From Pelotomaculum sp. UBA4789 (lineage in GTDB: Bacteria; Bacillota; Desulfotomaculia; Desulfotomaculales; Pelotomaculaceae), in contig DHGV01000085.1 in the NCBI GenBank assembly GCA_002402945.1, forward strand, positions 14,483 to 21,654: a DNA stretch of 7,172 nt. Reading direction: 5' to 3'. The position numbers and the translations under genes were made by a program. This document shows positions 1 through 5,310 of the stretch, in pieces. Within the stretch, counting starts at the first letter, position 1; each line of letters starts with the position of its first letter. The notes below the pieces were generated by a model. The model made no database searches, was not told where the DNA came from, and worked only from the letters and a program-made list of their open reading frames with translations.

Positions 1-746
1 GGGTGCGCTCTCTCCCAGCTGGGAAAAGTATTGGTGCTGAACCGGGAGTGGACCAGGGCCAGGGCGATCTCAACCGACGGATCTTTTAAATCCGGGTAAT
101 ATGCGGCTATCTGTTCCGGGATCAGCATCCCTTTGTAGACTATAGTCCGGCTGGAAAAGCTGGCAAAATAGAAGGTGCCGCCGGCTGGAAGACAGTTGGC
201 CCGGACTTCATTTTCAGCCCTTTTGCGAATAATATACAGTTTGCGCTCAAAATCCATACCATCTTTAATACCGGTATTTTTGGCGATAAAGACCTGGCGT
301 ATGCGGGGCTGCTTGAATTTAGCAGTCTCGCCCAATGTGGAATCATCCGTGGGGACGTTACGCCAGCCGAGCAGTGCCTGTCCCTCTTCCCGGATAATTT
401 TTTCCAGCTCCCGCTCGCACTTGTTCCTTTCAAGCAGGTCAGTTGAGAGAAAAAGCATGCCGATACCATAACTACCGGGAGAAGGAAGGTAGATGTCCAG
501 CTTCTTACACTCATTCCTGAAAAATTCATGCGGGATTTGCATGAGGATCCCGGCGCCGTCCCCAGTATTCAACTCAGCTCCCCTGGCTCCGCGATGGTCA
601 AGGTTGTCCAGGGCAGTGAGAGCCTTGCGCAGTATATCATTTGACTTTTTCCCCTTGATATTTGCCACAAAACCAATACCGCAGGCGTCGTGCTCATAAC
701 CAGGATCATAAAGACCTTGTTTGACAGGGTATCCGCTGCTTTTCAT
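1..746 (-). CDS. gltB: Glutamate synthase large subunit, N-terminal glutaminase domain (partial, runs off the window)
   Basis: The reading frame is open from an ATG at 746 to the window edge (248 codons seen). It encodes a class II (Ntn-type) glutamine amidotransferase domain, which releases ammonia from glutamine for transfer to 2-oxoglutarate. Visible marks are the propeptide-like N-terminus ending in H-D-A, then Cys22-Gly-Ile-Gly-Phe, where Cys22 should become the mature N-terminal nucleophile; RGARGAE (52-58); NTGDGAG (60-66); SSRTIVYKGML (198-208); and HSRFSTNT (233-240). A GAGG ribosome binding site lies 9 nt before the ATG. The spacing of motifs fits a full-length GltB, but the FMN, iron-sulfur and GXGXG domains are out of view, so a stand-alone glutaminase subunit cannot be excluded. 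It is preceded by a strong ANTAR-type antiterminator/terminator leader (783-873), so its expression is probably set by readthrough. It lies downstream of glnA in the same direction. Confidence 0.93.
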   Translation of the reverse strand, partial: MKSSGYPVKQGLYDPGYEHDACGIGFVANIKGKKSNDILRKALTALDNLDHRGARGAELNTGDGAGILMQIPHEFFRNECKKLDIYLPSPGSYGIGMLFLSTDLLERNKCERELEKIIREEGQALLGWRNVPTDDSTLGETAKFKQPRIRQVFIAKNTGIKDGMDFERKLYIIRKRAENEVRANCLPAGGTFYFASFSSRTIVYKGMLIPEQIAAYYPDLKDPSVEIALALVHSRFSTNTFPSWERAH

Positions 747-775
747 ATCATGAAACCTCGCTATCTTCCGGTTGC

Positions 776-832
776 AAAAAAAGCCTTCACTACAGGCATG
801 CTCAAATACTCTCATGCTGCTGTAGCAAAGGC
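776..832 (-). terminator. Intrinsic terminator in the gltB leader (attenuator)
   Basis: On the minus strand the arm GCCTTTGCTACAG, continuing to GCATG, pairs with CATGC then CTGTAGTGAAGGC. The stem is about 18 bp with two G-U pairs and one CA bulge, and the loop has 12 bases. Seven T residues follow (776-782). It lies about 30 nt before the gltB start, so it must be bypassed for gltB to be expressed. Its 5' arm (832 downwards) contains the whole 3' arm of the upstream P2 hairpin (825-832), so the two folds exclude each other. Confidence 0.88.
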
Positions 833-873
833 CTCGTTGCCTTAGCCACGATCTTGATACTTCAGTGTATCAA
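825..873 (-). promoter_or_regulatory. ANTAR-type dual-hexaloop antiterminator of gltB
   Basis: P1 (854-873) is a 7-bp perfect stem TTGATAC/GTATCAA closing the six-base loop ACUGAA. P2 (825-846) has stem GCUAAGGC/GCCUUUGC with one U-U mismatch and the loop AACGAG. Both loops have A at position 1 and G at position 4, the signature of RNAs bound by ANTAR proteins such as EutV and NasR. The linker is 7 nt. P2 shares its 3' arm with the terminator at 783-832, so stabilising P2 should allow readthrough into gltB. The ANTAR protein encoded at 2707-3282 is the obvious candidate ligand. Confidence 0.85.
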
Positions 874-887
874 ATAAATATCAAATT

Positions 888-967
888 GATCTATTTTATA
901 TTTGATCTATTTTATATTTGATCTATTTTATATTTGATCTATTTTATATTTGATCTATTTTATATGT
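888..967. repeat. Five tandem copies of a 16-bp AT-rich repeat
   Basis: The plus-strand unit GATCTATTTTATATTT occurs at 888-903, 904-919, 920-935 and 936-951 without any difference, and at 952-967 with one change near its end. The array starts 10 bp after the glnA stop codon and ends just upstream of the gltB leader hairpin P1. Read in the gene direction each copy carries TATAAAAT, so the array is a ladder of -10-like boxes with no convincing -35 partner. It could be a recently expanded minisatellite, a curved or UP-like promoter element, or a binding array. No evidence here decides among these. Confidence 0.95.
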
Positions 968-976
968 ATGGAACGT

Positions 977-2308
977 TTAATATTTAGCCAGGCACTCATC
1001 GGTTTCCCAGGAATGGACCTGGATGCGGTAGCGATCCCATTCGATTTTCTTTGCTTCAATATACCTGTTGAAAACATGTTCGCCCAGGGCTTCTCTGATC
1101 ACCTTGTCTTTTTCAAGTTCCCGGATGGCTTCCTGCAGGCTTTCAGGCAGGCTTTCGATCCCCAGCTGTTCTCTTTCAGCCGCTGTCATCTCGTATATAT
1201 TACGGTTGCACTGTTCAGGCGGTAATATCTTGTTTTTTATACCGTCCAGGCCAGCCTTGAGGCAGACCGCCAGGTTTAGATACGGGTTGCAGGTCGGATC
1301 GGGGCTGCGCAATTCGAGCCGGGTGGACAAGCCTCTTTTTGCCGGCACCCTGATCAGCGGGCTCCTGTTGCGCTCCGACCAGGCGATGTACACGGGCGCT
1401 TCGAAACCGGAGACCAGGCGCTTGTAAGAATTAACCATGGGGTTGGCAACTGCCGTTATGGCTTTAATATGTTTGATTAAGCCACCCACGTAATACCTGC
1501 ATTCCTGGCTGAGGCCGTCGGGCTGGGTCGGATCATAAAAGGCGTTCTCGCCGCCTTTCATCAGTGACTGGTTGGTATGCATGCCGGACCCGGCGATCCC
1601 GTATATCGGTTTGGGCATAAAGGTCGCGTGCAGGCCGTGCCGCTGGGCCGTGGTCCGCACTACGAATTTGAAGGTGACAATTTTGTCCGCTATATCCAGC
1701 GCGTCTGAGTATTTAAAATCGATCTCGTGCTGGCCGCTGCCTACCTCGTGGTGTGAAGCCTCTATTTCAAAGCCCATCTGCTCCAGGATCAAAACCATAT
1801 CCCGGCGGGCATTTTCCCCCAGGTCCACTGGGGCCATGTCGAAATAGCCGGCGCTGTCCTGTGTGATCGTTGTTGGTTTTCCGTCTTTATCAAGGTGAAA
1901 AAGATAAAATTCCAACTCTGGGCCGACATTCATAGTGTAGCCCATCTCTGCGGCTTCCTGAATTGCCCGGCGCAGGACATTGCGCGGGTCTCCCAGAAAT
2001 GGCGTTCCGTCAGGAGAGTAAACGTCACAAATAAGCCTGGCCACCCCTCCTTCTCTCGGCCTCCAGGGGAAAATGGCAAAACTTGAAGGATCGGGGCGCA
2101 GATACATGTCTGACTCTTCGATGCGGACAAATCCGTCAATGGATGAACCGTCAAACATCAATTCCCCTTCTAATGCTTTTTCCAGCTGTTCAACCGTGAT
2201 GGCCACATTTTTCAGGATTCCGAGAATGTCCGTAAACTGCAGTCGGATAAACTTGACTCCCCATTCCTTGGCAAGGCTGCGTACGTCATCGTTGGTTAGC
2301 TTGGCCAT
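977..2308 (-). CDS. glnA: Glutamine synthetase type I (GSI-alpha-like, catalytically intact)
   Basis: The product makes glutamine from glutamate, ammonium and ATP as a cytoplasmic dodecamer. It is 443 residues, close to the usual length of Firmicute GlnA. The start at 2308 is chosen because MAKLTNDDV matches the family N-terminus and AAAGG lies 9 nt upstream; the frame extends to 2404, but the extra 32 residues have no GS similarity and cross a terminator hairpin. Metal ligands are all present: E131 and E133 (GPELEF), E188 (SHHE), E195 (GQHE), H244 (GSGMH) and E332 (LELRSPDP). The flap glutamate E303 (GFEAP) and active-site D53 are also present. Arg62 (GFVR), linked to feedback inhibition in Bacillus GSI-alpha, is kept. 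There is no sign of the adenylylation-type insertion. It sits behind two ANTAR-type leaders and three terminators, and its 3' end abuts a 16-bp tandem repeat array and the gltB leader. Confidence 0.96.
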   Translation of the reverse strand: MAKLTNDDVRSLAKEWGVKFIRLQFTDILGILKNVAITVEQLEKALEGELMFDGSSIDGFVRIEESDMYLRPDPSSFAIFPWRPREGGVARLICDVYSPDGTPFLGDPRNVLRRAIQEAAEMGYTMNVGPELEFYLFHLDKDGKPTTITQDSAGYFDMAPVDLGENARRDMVLILEQMGFEIEASHHEVGSGQHEIDFKYSDALDIADKIVTFKFVVRTTAQRHGLHATFMPKPIYGIAGSGMHTNQSLMKGGENAFYDPTQPDGLSQECRYYVGGLIKHIKAITAVANPMVNSYKRLVSGFEAPVYIAWSERNRSPLIRVPAKRGLSTRLELRSPDPTCNPYLNLAVCLKAGLDGIKNKILPPEQCNRNIYEMTAAEREQLGIESLPESLQEAIRELEKDKVIREALGEHVFNRYIEAKKIEWDRYRIQVHSWETDECLAKY

Positions 2309-2357
2309 AATATCACACCTTTCTCTTGATTTTATTTTATTGATAAGCCATATTATG

Positions 2358-2400
2358 AAAAAAAGACCACTGTTATCAGGATATTCCCTGATTACAGGCC
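2358..2400 (-). terminator. Intrinsic terminator immediately upstream of glnA
   Basis: On the minus strand GGCC, UGU and AUCAGG pair with CCUGAU, ACA and GGUC, with one A-A mismatch and a GU bulge, around the loop GAAUAU (2365-2400). Seven T residues follow (2358-2364). It lies about 50 nt before the glnA start. Its 5' arm overlaps the 3' arm of the P2 hairpin at 2396-2409, so the two folds compete. Confidence 0.8.
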
Positions 2401-2437
2401 TCATCGCCCTTCTTTAAAGGTACAGCGCCGTACCTTT
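2396..2437 (-). promoter_or_regulatory. Dual-hexaloop ANTAR-like antiterminator of glnA (variant loops)
   Basis: P1 (2416-2437) has an 8-bp perfect stem, AAAGGTAC against GTACCTTT, closing the six-base loop GGCGCU. P2 (2396-2409) pairs GGGC with GCCU around the loop GAUGAG. The linker is 6 nt, and P2 shares bases with the terminator at 2365-2400. The layout is that of an ANTAR target, but both loops have G rather than A at position 1 while keeping G at position 4. It is either a variant target for the same ANTAR protein or a site for another ANTAR protein. The structures are clear; the ligand is inference. Confidence 0.62.
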
Positions 2438-2465
2438 GTCTTCTGTTGTGAATAAATTTATAGTA

Positions 2466-2493
2466 AGTATAACATAGAAATTATGTTTTGAAA
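2466..2493 (-). promoter_or_regulatory. Putative glnA promoter with extended -10
   Basis: On the minus strand TATACT (2466-2471) is preceded by TGT, giving an extended -10 box (TGnTATACT). A weak -35-like TTTCAA (2488-2493) lies 16 bp further up. The predicted start, about 7 nt below the -10, would place both hairpins of the leader at 2396-2437 in the transcript. It lies below the terminator at 2524-2554, as expected for an independent glnA promoter. Confidence 0.55.
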
Positions 2494-2515
2494 TACCCTT
2501 TTGATAATTCATTTG

Positions 2516-2554
2516 AAAAAATCGCCCTTGCCCCCGTATGGCAGGGGCAAAGGC
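2516..2554 (-). terminator. Second intrinsic terminator between the ANTAR gene and glnA
   Basis: On the minus strand GCCTTTGCCCC pairs with GGGGCAAGGGC (11 bp with one G-U pair) around a 9-base loop (2524-2554), then GA and six T residues (2516-2521). A smaller hairpin, TGGAG/CTCCA with an 8-base loop (2556-2573), precedes it but does not match the hexaloop pattern. It looks like an unregulated stop separating the ANTAR transcript from the glnA promoter. Confidence 0.8.
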
Positions 2555-2573
2555 TATGGAGGATGGTATCTCC

Positions 2574-2621
2574 AAAAGAGAAAACCCTTAAAAACAGTAG
2601 TGGAAACTCTGTTTTCAAGGG
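2574..2621 (-). terminator. Terminator below the ANTAR gene, coupled to hexaloop hairpins
   Basis: On the minus strand CCCTTGAAAACAG pairs with CTGTTTTTAAGGG over 13 bp with one G-U pair, closing an 11-base loop (2585-2621). A T-rich tract, TTTTCTCTTTT, follows (2574-2584). The upper arm overlaps the 3' arm of the P2 hairpin at 2618-2633, so it is the switchable partner of that element. It lies about 85 nt after the ANTAR stop codon. Confidence 0.85.
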
Positions 2622-2654
2622 CATCATTACCCTATTAGGCACAACAATGTACCT
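2618..2654 (-). promoter_or_regulatory. ANTAR-type dual-hexaloop antiterminator below the ANTAR gene
   Basis: P1 (2637-2654) pairs AGGUAC with GUGCCU (one U-G pair) around the loop AUUGUU. P2 (2618-2633) pairs AGGGU with GCCCU (one U-G pair) around the loop AAUGAU. Both loops show A at position 1 and G at position 4, and the linker is only 3 nt. P2 shares four bases with the following terminator stem. This is one of the best matches to the ANTAR target layout in the window. No clear promoter is seen between it and the ANTAR stop codon, so it probably acts on readthrough from the ANTAR gene towards glnA. Confidence 0.82.
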
Positions 2655-2706
2655 GTTAAATAATATTCAACTGTGACTCAAGGCCATACCCTGTCTTAAT
2701 AAGTGA

Positions 2707-3282
2707 TTAAAGGTTATGAGCCAGGATGATTGCTTCAGCCACCGCCCGCATGGAAATCCGCTTGTTCATACTCTGTTTTTGGATCCTCTTAAAAGCTTCC
2801 GTTTCAGAGATGCCCATCGTTTCCATCAGGATACCCTTGGCTCTTTCAATGACTTTCCTGGTCTCCAGGGTATTCTGCAGGTCCTTAATCTGGTTTTCCA
2901 GCTTAATGATTTCCTGATAATTGGTCAGAGCCAGTTCAATAGCCGGAATGAGGTTGTATTCCACTTCCGGTTTTACCAGGAAAGCGAAAACCTTGGCGGC
3001 CTTAGCTTTTTCAATAATATTTTGCTGCGTAGAGGAGGACATCAATATAACAGGCGCAAGCTTATCCTCATTTATAATCCTGGCAATTTCGTAGCCGTCT
3101 GTGCCGGGCAGAAAAGCCTCAATTATGACCAGGTCAGGCTGCCTGGACCTGACCAGCTTAAGGCCGGTTATCCCGTCTTCAGCTTCACCGACAACCCAGT
3201 ACCCCATTTTGCTGATCAGATTTTTTATGTTCTTTCTCCAGGTGGCATCGCTGTCGATTATGATTACTCTATGTTCGCCCAT
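2707..3282 (-). CDS. REC-ANTAR response regulator, RNA-binding transcription antiterminator (atypical receiver)
   Basis: The protein has 191 residues. An N-terminal receiver domain covers about 1-118, a coiled-coil-like helix rich in E, K and L about 120-140, and a C-terminal ANTAR domain about 134-188. The ANTAR core shows R142, the I-E-R-A-K-G-I-L-M stretch (145-153), G157, SETEAF (159-164) and a final VAEAI helix. ANTAR proteins bind paired hexaloop hairpins in nascent RNA and prevent termination. The receiver is odd: the phospho-acceptor position in VIIEAFLPGTDG is Glu55, not Asp, and the acidic pocket reads D10-S11-D12. Lys104 and Ser82/83 are kept. Phosphorylation as in EutV is therefore unlikely, and no kinase gene is in view. 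AAAGGGGGG lies 7 nt before the ATG. The gene has its own promoter and hexaloop leader, and hexaloop leaders also precede glnA, gltB and the GS-like gene, which points to a local nitrogen regulon including autoregulation. Confidence 0.93.
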   Translation of the reverse strand: MGEHRVIIIDSDATWRKNIKNLISKMGYWVVGEAEDGITGLKLVRSRQPDLVIIEAFLPGTDGYEIARIINEDKLAPVILMSSSTQQNIIEKAKAAKVFAFLVKPEVEYNLIPAIELALTNYQEIIKLENQIKDLQNTLETRKVIERAKGILMETMGISETEAFKRIQKQSMNKRISMRAVAEAIILAHNL

Positions 3283-3316
3283 GGCTTTGCCCCCCTTTCA
3301 AAACGGTAAGATAAAT

Positions 3317-3350
3317 GCCCTCAATAGGCCTTAAAAAGGCCTGAGAGGGC
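3317..3350 (-). terminator. Terminator-like hairpin in the ANTAR gene leader
   Basis: On the minus strand GCCCTC pairs with GAGGGC and, above a small internal loop, AGGCCTT pairs with AAGGCCT around TTT (3317-3350), a very stable hairpin. The bases after it (ATTTATCTTACC) are only moderately T-rich, so termination may be inefficient. Its outer 5' arm contains the 3' arm of the P2 hairpin (3348-3350). It lies 34 nt above the ANTAR start codon. Confidence 0.65.
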
Positions 3351-3385
3351 AGCATCGCCAGTTAAATAAGATACTTCACTGTATC
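3348..3385 (-). promoter_or_regulatory. Hexaloop leader of the ANTAR gene (autoregulatory candidate)
   Basis: P1 (3370-3385) pairs GATAC with GTATC around AGUGAA and is nearly identical to P1 of gltB, with A1 and G4 in the loop. P2 (3348-3359) is short: GGC pairs with GCC around GAUGCU, with G4 kept but G at position 1. P2 overlaps the hairpin at 3317-3350. P1 is convincing. P2, with 3 bp and a 10-nt linker, is weaker, so regulation of the gene by its own product is likely but not certain. Confidence 0.65.
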
Positions 3386-3388
3386 AAA

Positions 3389-3431
3389 TATATTCATATA
3401 TACATTCATTTTACATATTACATTCATGTAA
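3389..3431 (-). repeat. Three ATGAAT(G/A)TA repeats around the ANTAR promoter
   Basis: ATGAATGTA, ATGAATGTA and ATGAATATA occur on the minus strand at 3419-3427, 3401-3409 and 3389-3397. The first and third are the cores of perfect dyads, TTACAT-GA-ATGTAA (3418-3431) and TATAT-GA-ATATA (3389-3400), whose centres are 30 bp apart. Lying within the promoter spacer and at the transcription start, they resemble operators for a DNA-binding regulator. Simple AT-rich coincidence is possible. Confidence 0.4.
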
Positions 3432-3436
3432 ATCAA
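3408..3436 (-). promoter_or_regulatory. Probable sigma-A-type promoter of the ANTAR gene
   Basis: On the minus strand TTGATT (3431-3436) and TAAAAT (3408-3413) are separated by 17 bp, a good housekeeping-type -35/-10 pair. The predicted start lies near 3401, so P1 (3370-3385) and the terminator-like hairpin would be at the 5' end of the RNA. A perfect dyad, TTACAT-GA-ATGTAA (3418-3431), fills most of the spacer. Confidence 0.62.
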
Positions 3437-3461
3437 TTGTTTTTTATATGTTGCTTTTATA

Positions 3462-5105
3462 TTAGCTGTTCAACAATCTCTTGGCCTTTTCATCCTGAAC
3501 TTCAGTGATAAAGGGAATGCCTGTTTCTCTCTCGGTTTCCCTGTTGCCGGAGGTCAGGTCAAACCTGGAAATTTCCGAGATGTTGAACCTGCGGGCGCCG
3601 GCAAGAAGCTGCTGCAAGCCTGCCGCCAGTTTATCAGCAAGTGTCCAGACAGCGATTGCTCCGAATGGAATGTTCTTCATTTCCTTCGCGCCGACTTTTT
3701 TCAGTACATCATAGTATCCGGCAAATATTTCTTCCGGCTGATTGCCAATCTCCGCCACAGACTTGGCCAATTCATTCCAGTTTCCACTTACAGCCGCTTT
3801 GCGCTCAGGTTTTAGTACTCCTTCAATATTTGCGCCCAGGAACCCGGGGATCATCGTCGCCCTGCCGATACAGATCATCTTCACGAACGGGGCGCCCAGG
3901 GCCAGGGCCTTAAACATCTGGTCTTCCCTGGCAATGCCGCCGGCAAAGGCCATGTCAACGACTTTTTGCCCTTTTGCAGCCAGGATACTCGCATATTCAT
4001 AAGCCTTGGAGTGGAGCAGAAGTGAAGGTACGCCCCAGGTCTCCATCATATTCCACGGGCTCATGCCGGTGCCGCCGCCTGAGCCGTCAATGGTCAGAAG
4101 ATCAAGCTTGGTGTCAGTAGCAAATTTGATAGCCATGGCCAGCGCTTCCATGCCATAGGAACCTGTCTTGAGGGTAATCCTCTTATACCCCATCTTTCTC
4201 AGATCAGCAATTGCCGTCATGAATGAATCTCTTACCTGCTCATCACTTGAAAGATCAGTATAGCCCAGGCGGCTGTGGCGCGCGAATGAGCGGATGGCGC
4301 CGGATTTATATGCCTTCTGGACTTCGGGCAGGGTCGGATCCGGGTCAACTATATAGCCCCTGTTTTTCAGGAAAACAGCGTAATCAAGGTCAGTAACCTG
4401 GATTTCACCGCCGATATCCTTGGCGCCCTGGCCCCACTTCAGTTCGATGATTACTTTATCACCGTATTTTCTGAGGACGTAATCCGCAACACCGTTACGG
4501 GTATCCTCAACATTCATCTGAACTATAATCGCGCCGTAACCGTCATGATAACGCAGATAGCTTTCAATTCTGCGATCGAGTTCAGGCGAAACATCAATTT
4601 TACCGTTTTTGATCACCGACTGTTTATCAACCCCAACCACGTTTTCACCGACGACAATCGGATAACCGACGAGAGCCGCGCCGACTGCAAAAGACTCCCA
4701 GTACTTGGCGGCAACAAAGGTGGACCCCAGAGCGCCGGACAGGATAGGAATCCTGGATTTTGTTTTAACTTCATTACCAAACTCTACTCCGATATTAACA
4801 TTGGGAAAGATGCAGTCATCTGCCTCATTGGAAAGACCTTTCGCCAGACCATAGGCGCCATAGTTATAGCCCTGTACGCGCAGAGAGTTGTAGGAAACGC
4901 CCACATGAGTGATATTATCGCTCCCTGCAGTAATAGCCCCAAAATCTCTGGGGTAAAGCATTTTGCGTCCTTTCATACAGGACAAAAAGGTTTCACATTT
5001 GCCCTGGCAGTCCGCCCGGCATAATGTACACAACCCTGATTCGGCCGGGTTGCCGCGATTCACAGTACCCAAAACGTCATTTGACTTCTGCTGACCAATA
5101 CTCAT
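3462..5105 (-). CDS. FMN-binding glutamate synthase family protein (GltB central-domain type) with N-terminal cysteine cluster
   Basis: The 547-residue protein matches the synthase (FMN barrel) part of glutamate synthase and has no glutaminase domain. Visible marks are ELKWGQGAKDIGGEI (221-235), IDGSGGGTG (339-347) and AGGIARED (388-395), which form the barrel and the FMN phosphate site. The GltB-type 3Fe-4S cysteine cluster expected shortly after the phosphate site is missing: only Cys412 is there. Instead the N-terminus carries Cys26, 29, 33, 37 and 43, which could bind an iron-sulfur cluster. AGGAGG lies about 10 nt before the ATG, and a purine-rich tandem repeat is just above. It follows the GS-like gene by 205 bp with no convincing promoter or terminator between, so co-transcription is likely. 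It might make glutamate with ammonia from a partner, or be an oxidoreductase of related but different specificity; the reaction is not proven by sequence. Confidence 0.88.
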   Translation of the reverse strand: MSIGQQKSNDVLGTVNRGNPAESGLCTLCRADCQGKCETFLSCMKGRKMLYPRDFGAITAGSDNITHVGVSYNSLRVQGYNYGAYGLAKGLSNEADDCIFPNVNIGVEFGNEVKTKSRIPILSGALGSTFVAAKYWESFAVGAALVGYPIVVGENVVGVDKQSVIKNGKIDVSPELDRRIESYLRYHDGYGAIIVQMNVEDTRNGVADYVLRKYGDKVIIELKWGQGAKDIGGEIQVTDLDYAVFLKNRGYIVDPDPTLPEVQKAYKSGAIRSFARHSRLGYTDLSSDEQVRDSFMTAIADLRKMGYKRITLKTGSYGMEALAMAIKFATDTKLDLLTIDGSGGGTGMSPWNMMETWGVPSLLLHSKAYEYASILAAKGQKVVDMAFAGGIAREDQMFKALALGAPFVKMICIGRATMIPGFLGANIEGVLKPERKAAVSGNWNELAKSVAEIGNQPEEIFAGYYDVLKKVGAKEMKNIPFGAIAVWTLADKLAAGLQQLLAGARRFNISEISRFDLTSGNRETERETGIPFITEVQDEKAKRLLNS

Positions 5106-5125
5106 TCGATACCATCCTCCTATTA

Positions 5126-5177
5126 TTTCTCTCTAGTTTCTCTCTAGTTTCTCTCTAGTTTCTTTAATTTCTCTCTG
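5126..5177. repeat. 11-bp tandem repeat before the FMN glutamate synthase gene
   Basis: The plus-strand unit TTTCTCTCTAG occurs three times without change (5126-5136, 5137-5147, 5148-5158). A degenerate stretch and a fourth partial copy end near 5177. In the mRNA this reads as CUAGAGAGAAA repeats directly above the AGGAGG ribosome binding site, an unstructured purine-rich tract that could aid ribosome loading or be a slippage-prone length variant. Confidence 0.88.
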
Positions 5178-5310
5178 TCCTTAATTAAATTCTATCTCTT
5201 CTTAACTCAAAAAATTTGTTGGCTGCCAGCGCTATAATCGATAGTGTGTTTCCCGATTCCAACCCTCCCATCTGTATAAAATGTAAAGCTGACCTTGACG
5301 GCGGGAAAAC

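Noticed and set aside
140..529. A 129-codon open frame on the minus strand overlapping the gltB part.
   Set aside because: It is an out-of-frame shadow of the clear GltB glutaminase frame, which is open to the window edge, and it has no recognisable protein features.
888..967. The tandem repeats were considered as a CRISPR array.
   Set aside because: The repeats are directly adjacent with no spacers and are only 16 bp.
2309..2404. An in-frame upstream ATG at 2404 would extend glnA by 32 residues.
   Set aside because: The extension has no GS similarity, crosses a terminator hairpin and its T tract, has no good ribosome site, and the ATG lies inside the loop of a regulatory hairpin. The ATG at 2308 has AAAGG at proper spacing and the family N-terminus.
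2556..2573. The TGGAG/CTCCA hairpin before the terminator at 2524-2554, considered as an ANTAR P2.
   Set aside because: Its loop has eight bases, and it does not share bases with the terminator stem.
4545..5024. A 159-codon plus-strand open frame opposite the FMN protein gene.
   Set aside because: It is antisense to a well-supported gene, has no ribosome site and no recognisable domain. The same holds for the plus-strand frames near 1068-1427, 2073-2417, 2716-3309 and 6194-6631.
5230..5240. A plus-strand TATAAT box in GCTATAATCG.
   Set aside because: No plus-strand gene lies below it and no fitting -35 was found. AT-rich chance is enough to explain it.
5221..5310. A possible terminator or ANTAR leader between the GS-like gene and the FMN protein gene (GTTGG/CCAAC followed by AAATTTTTT).
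   Set aside because: The stem is only 5 bp with a 36-base loop, and there is no hexaloop with G4. Too weak to call.
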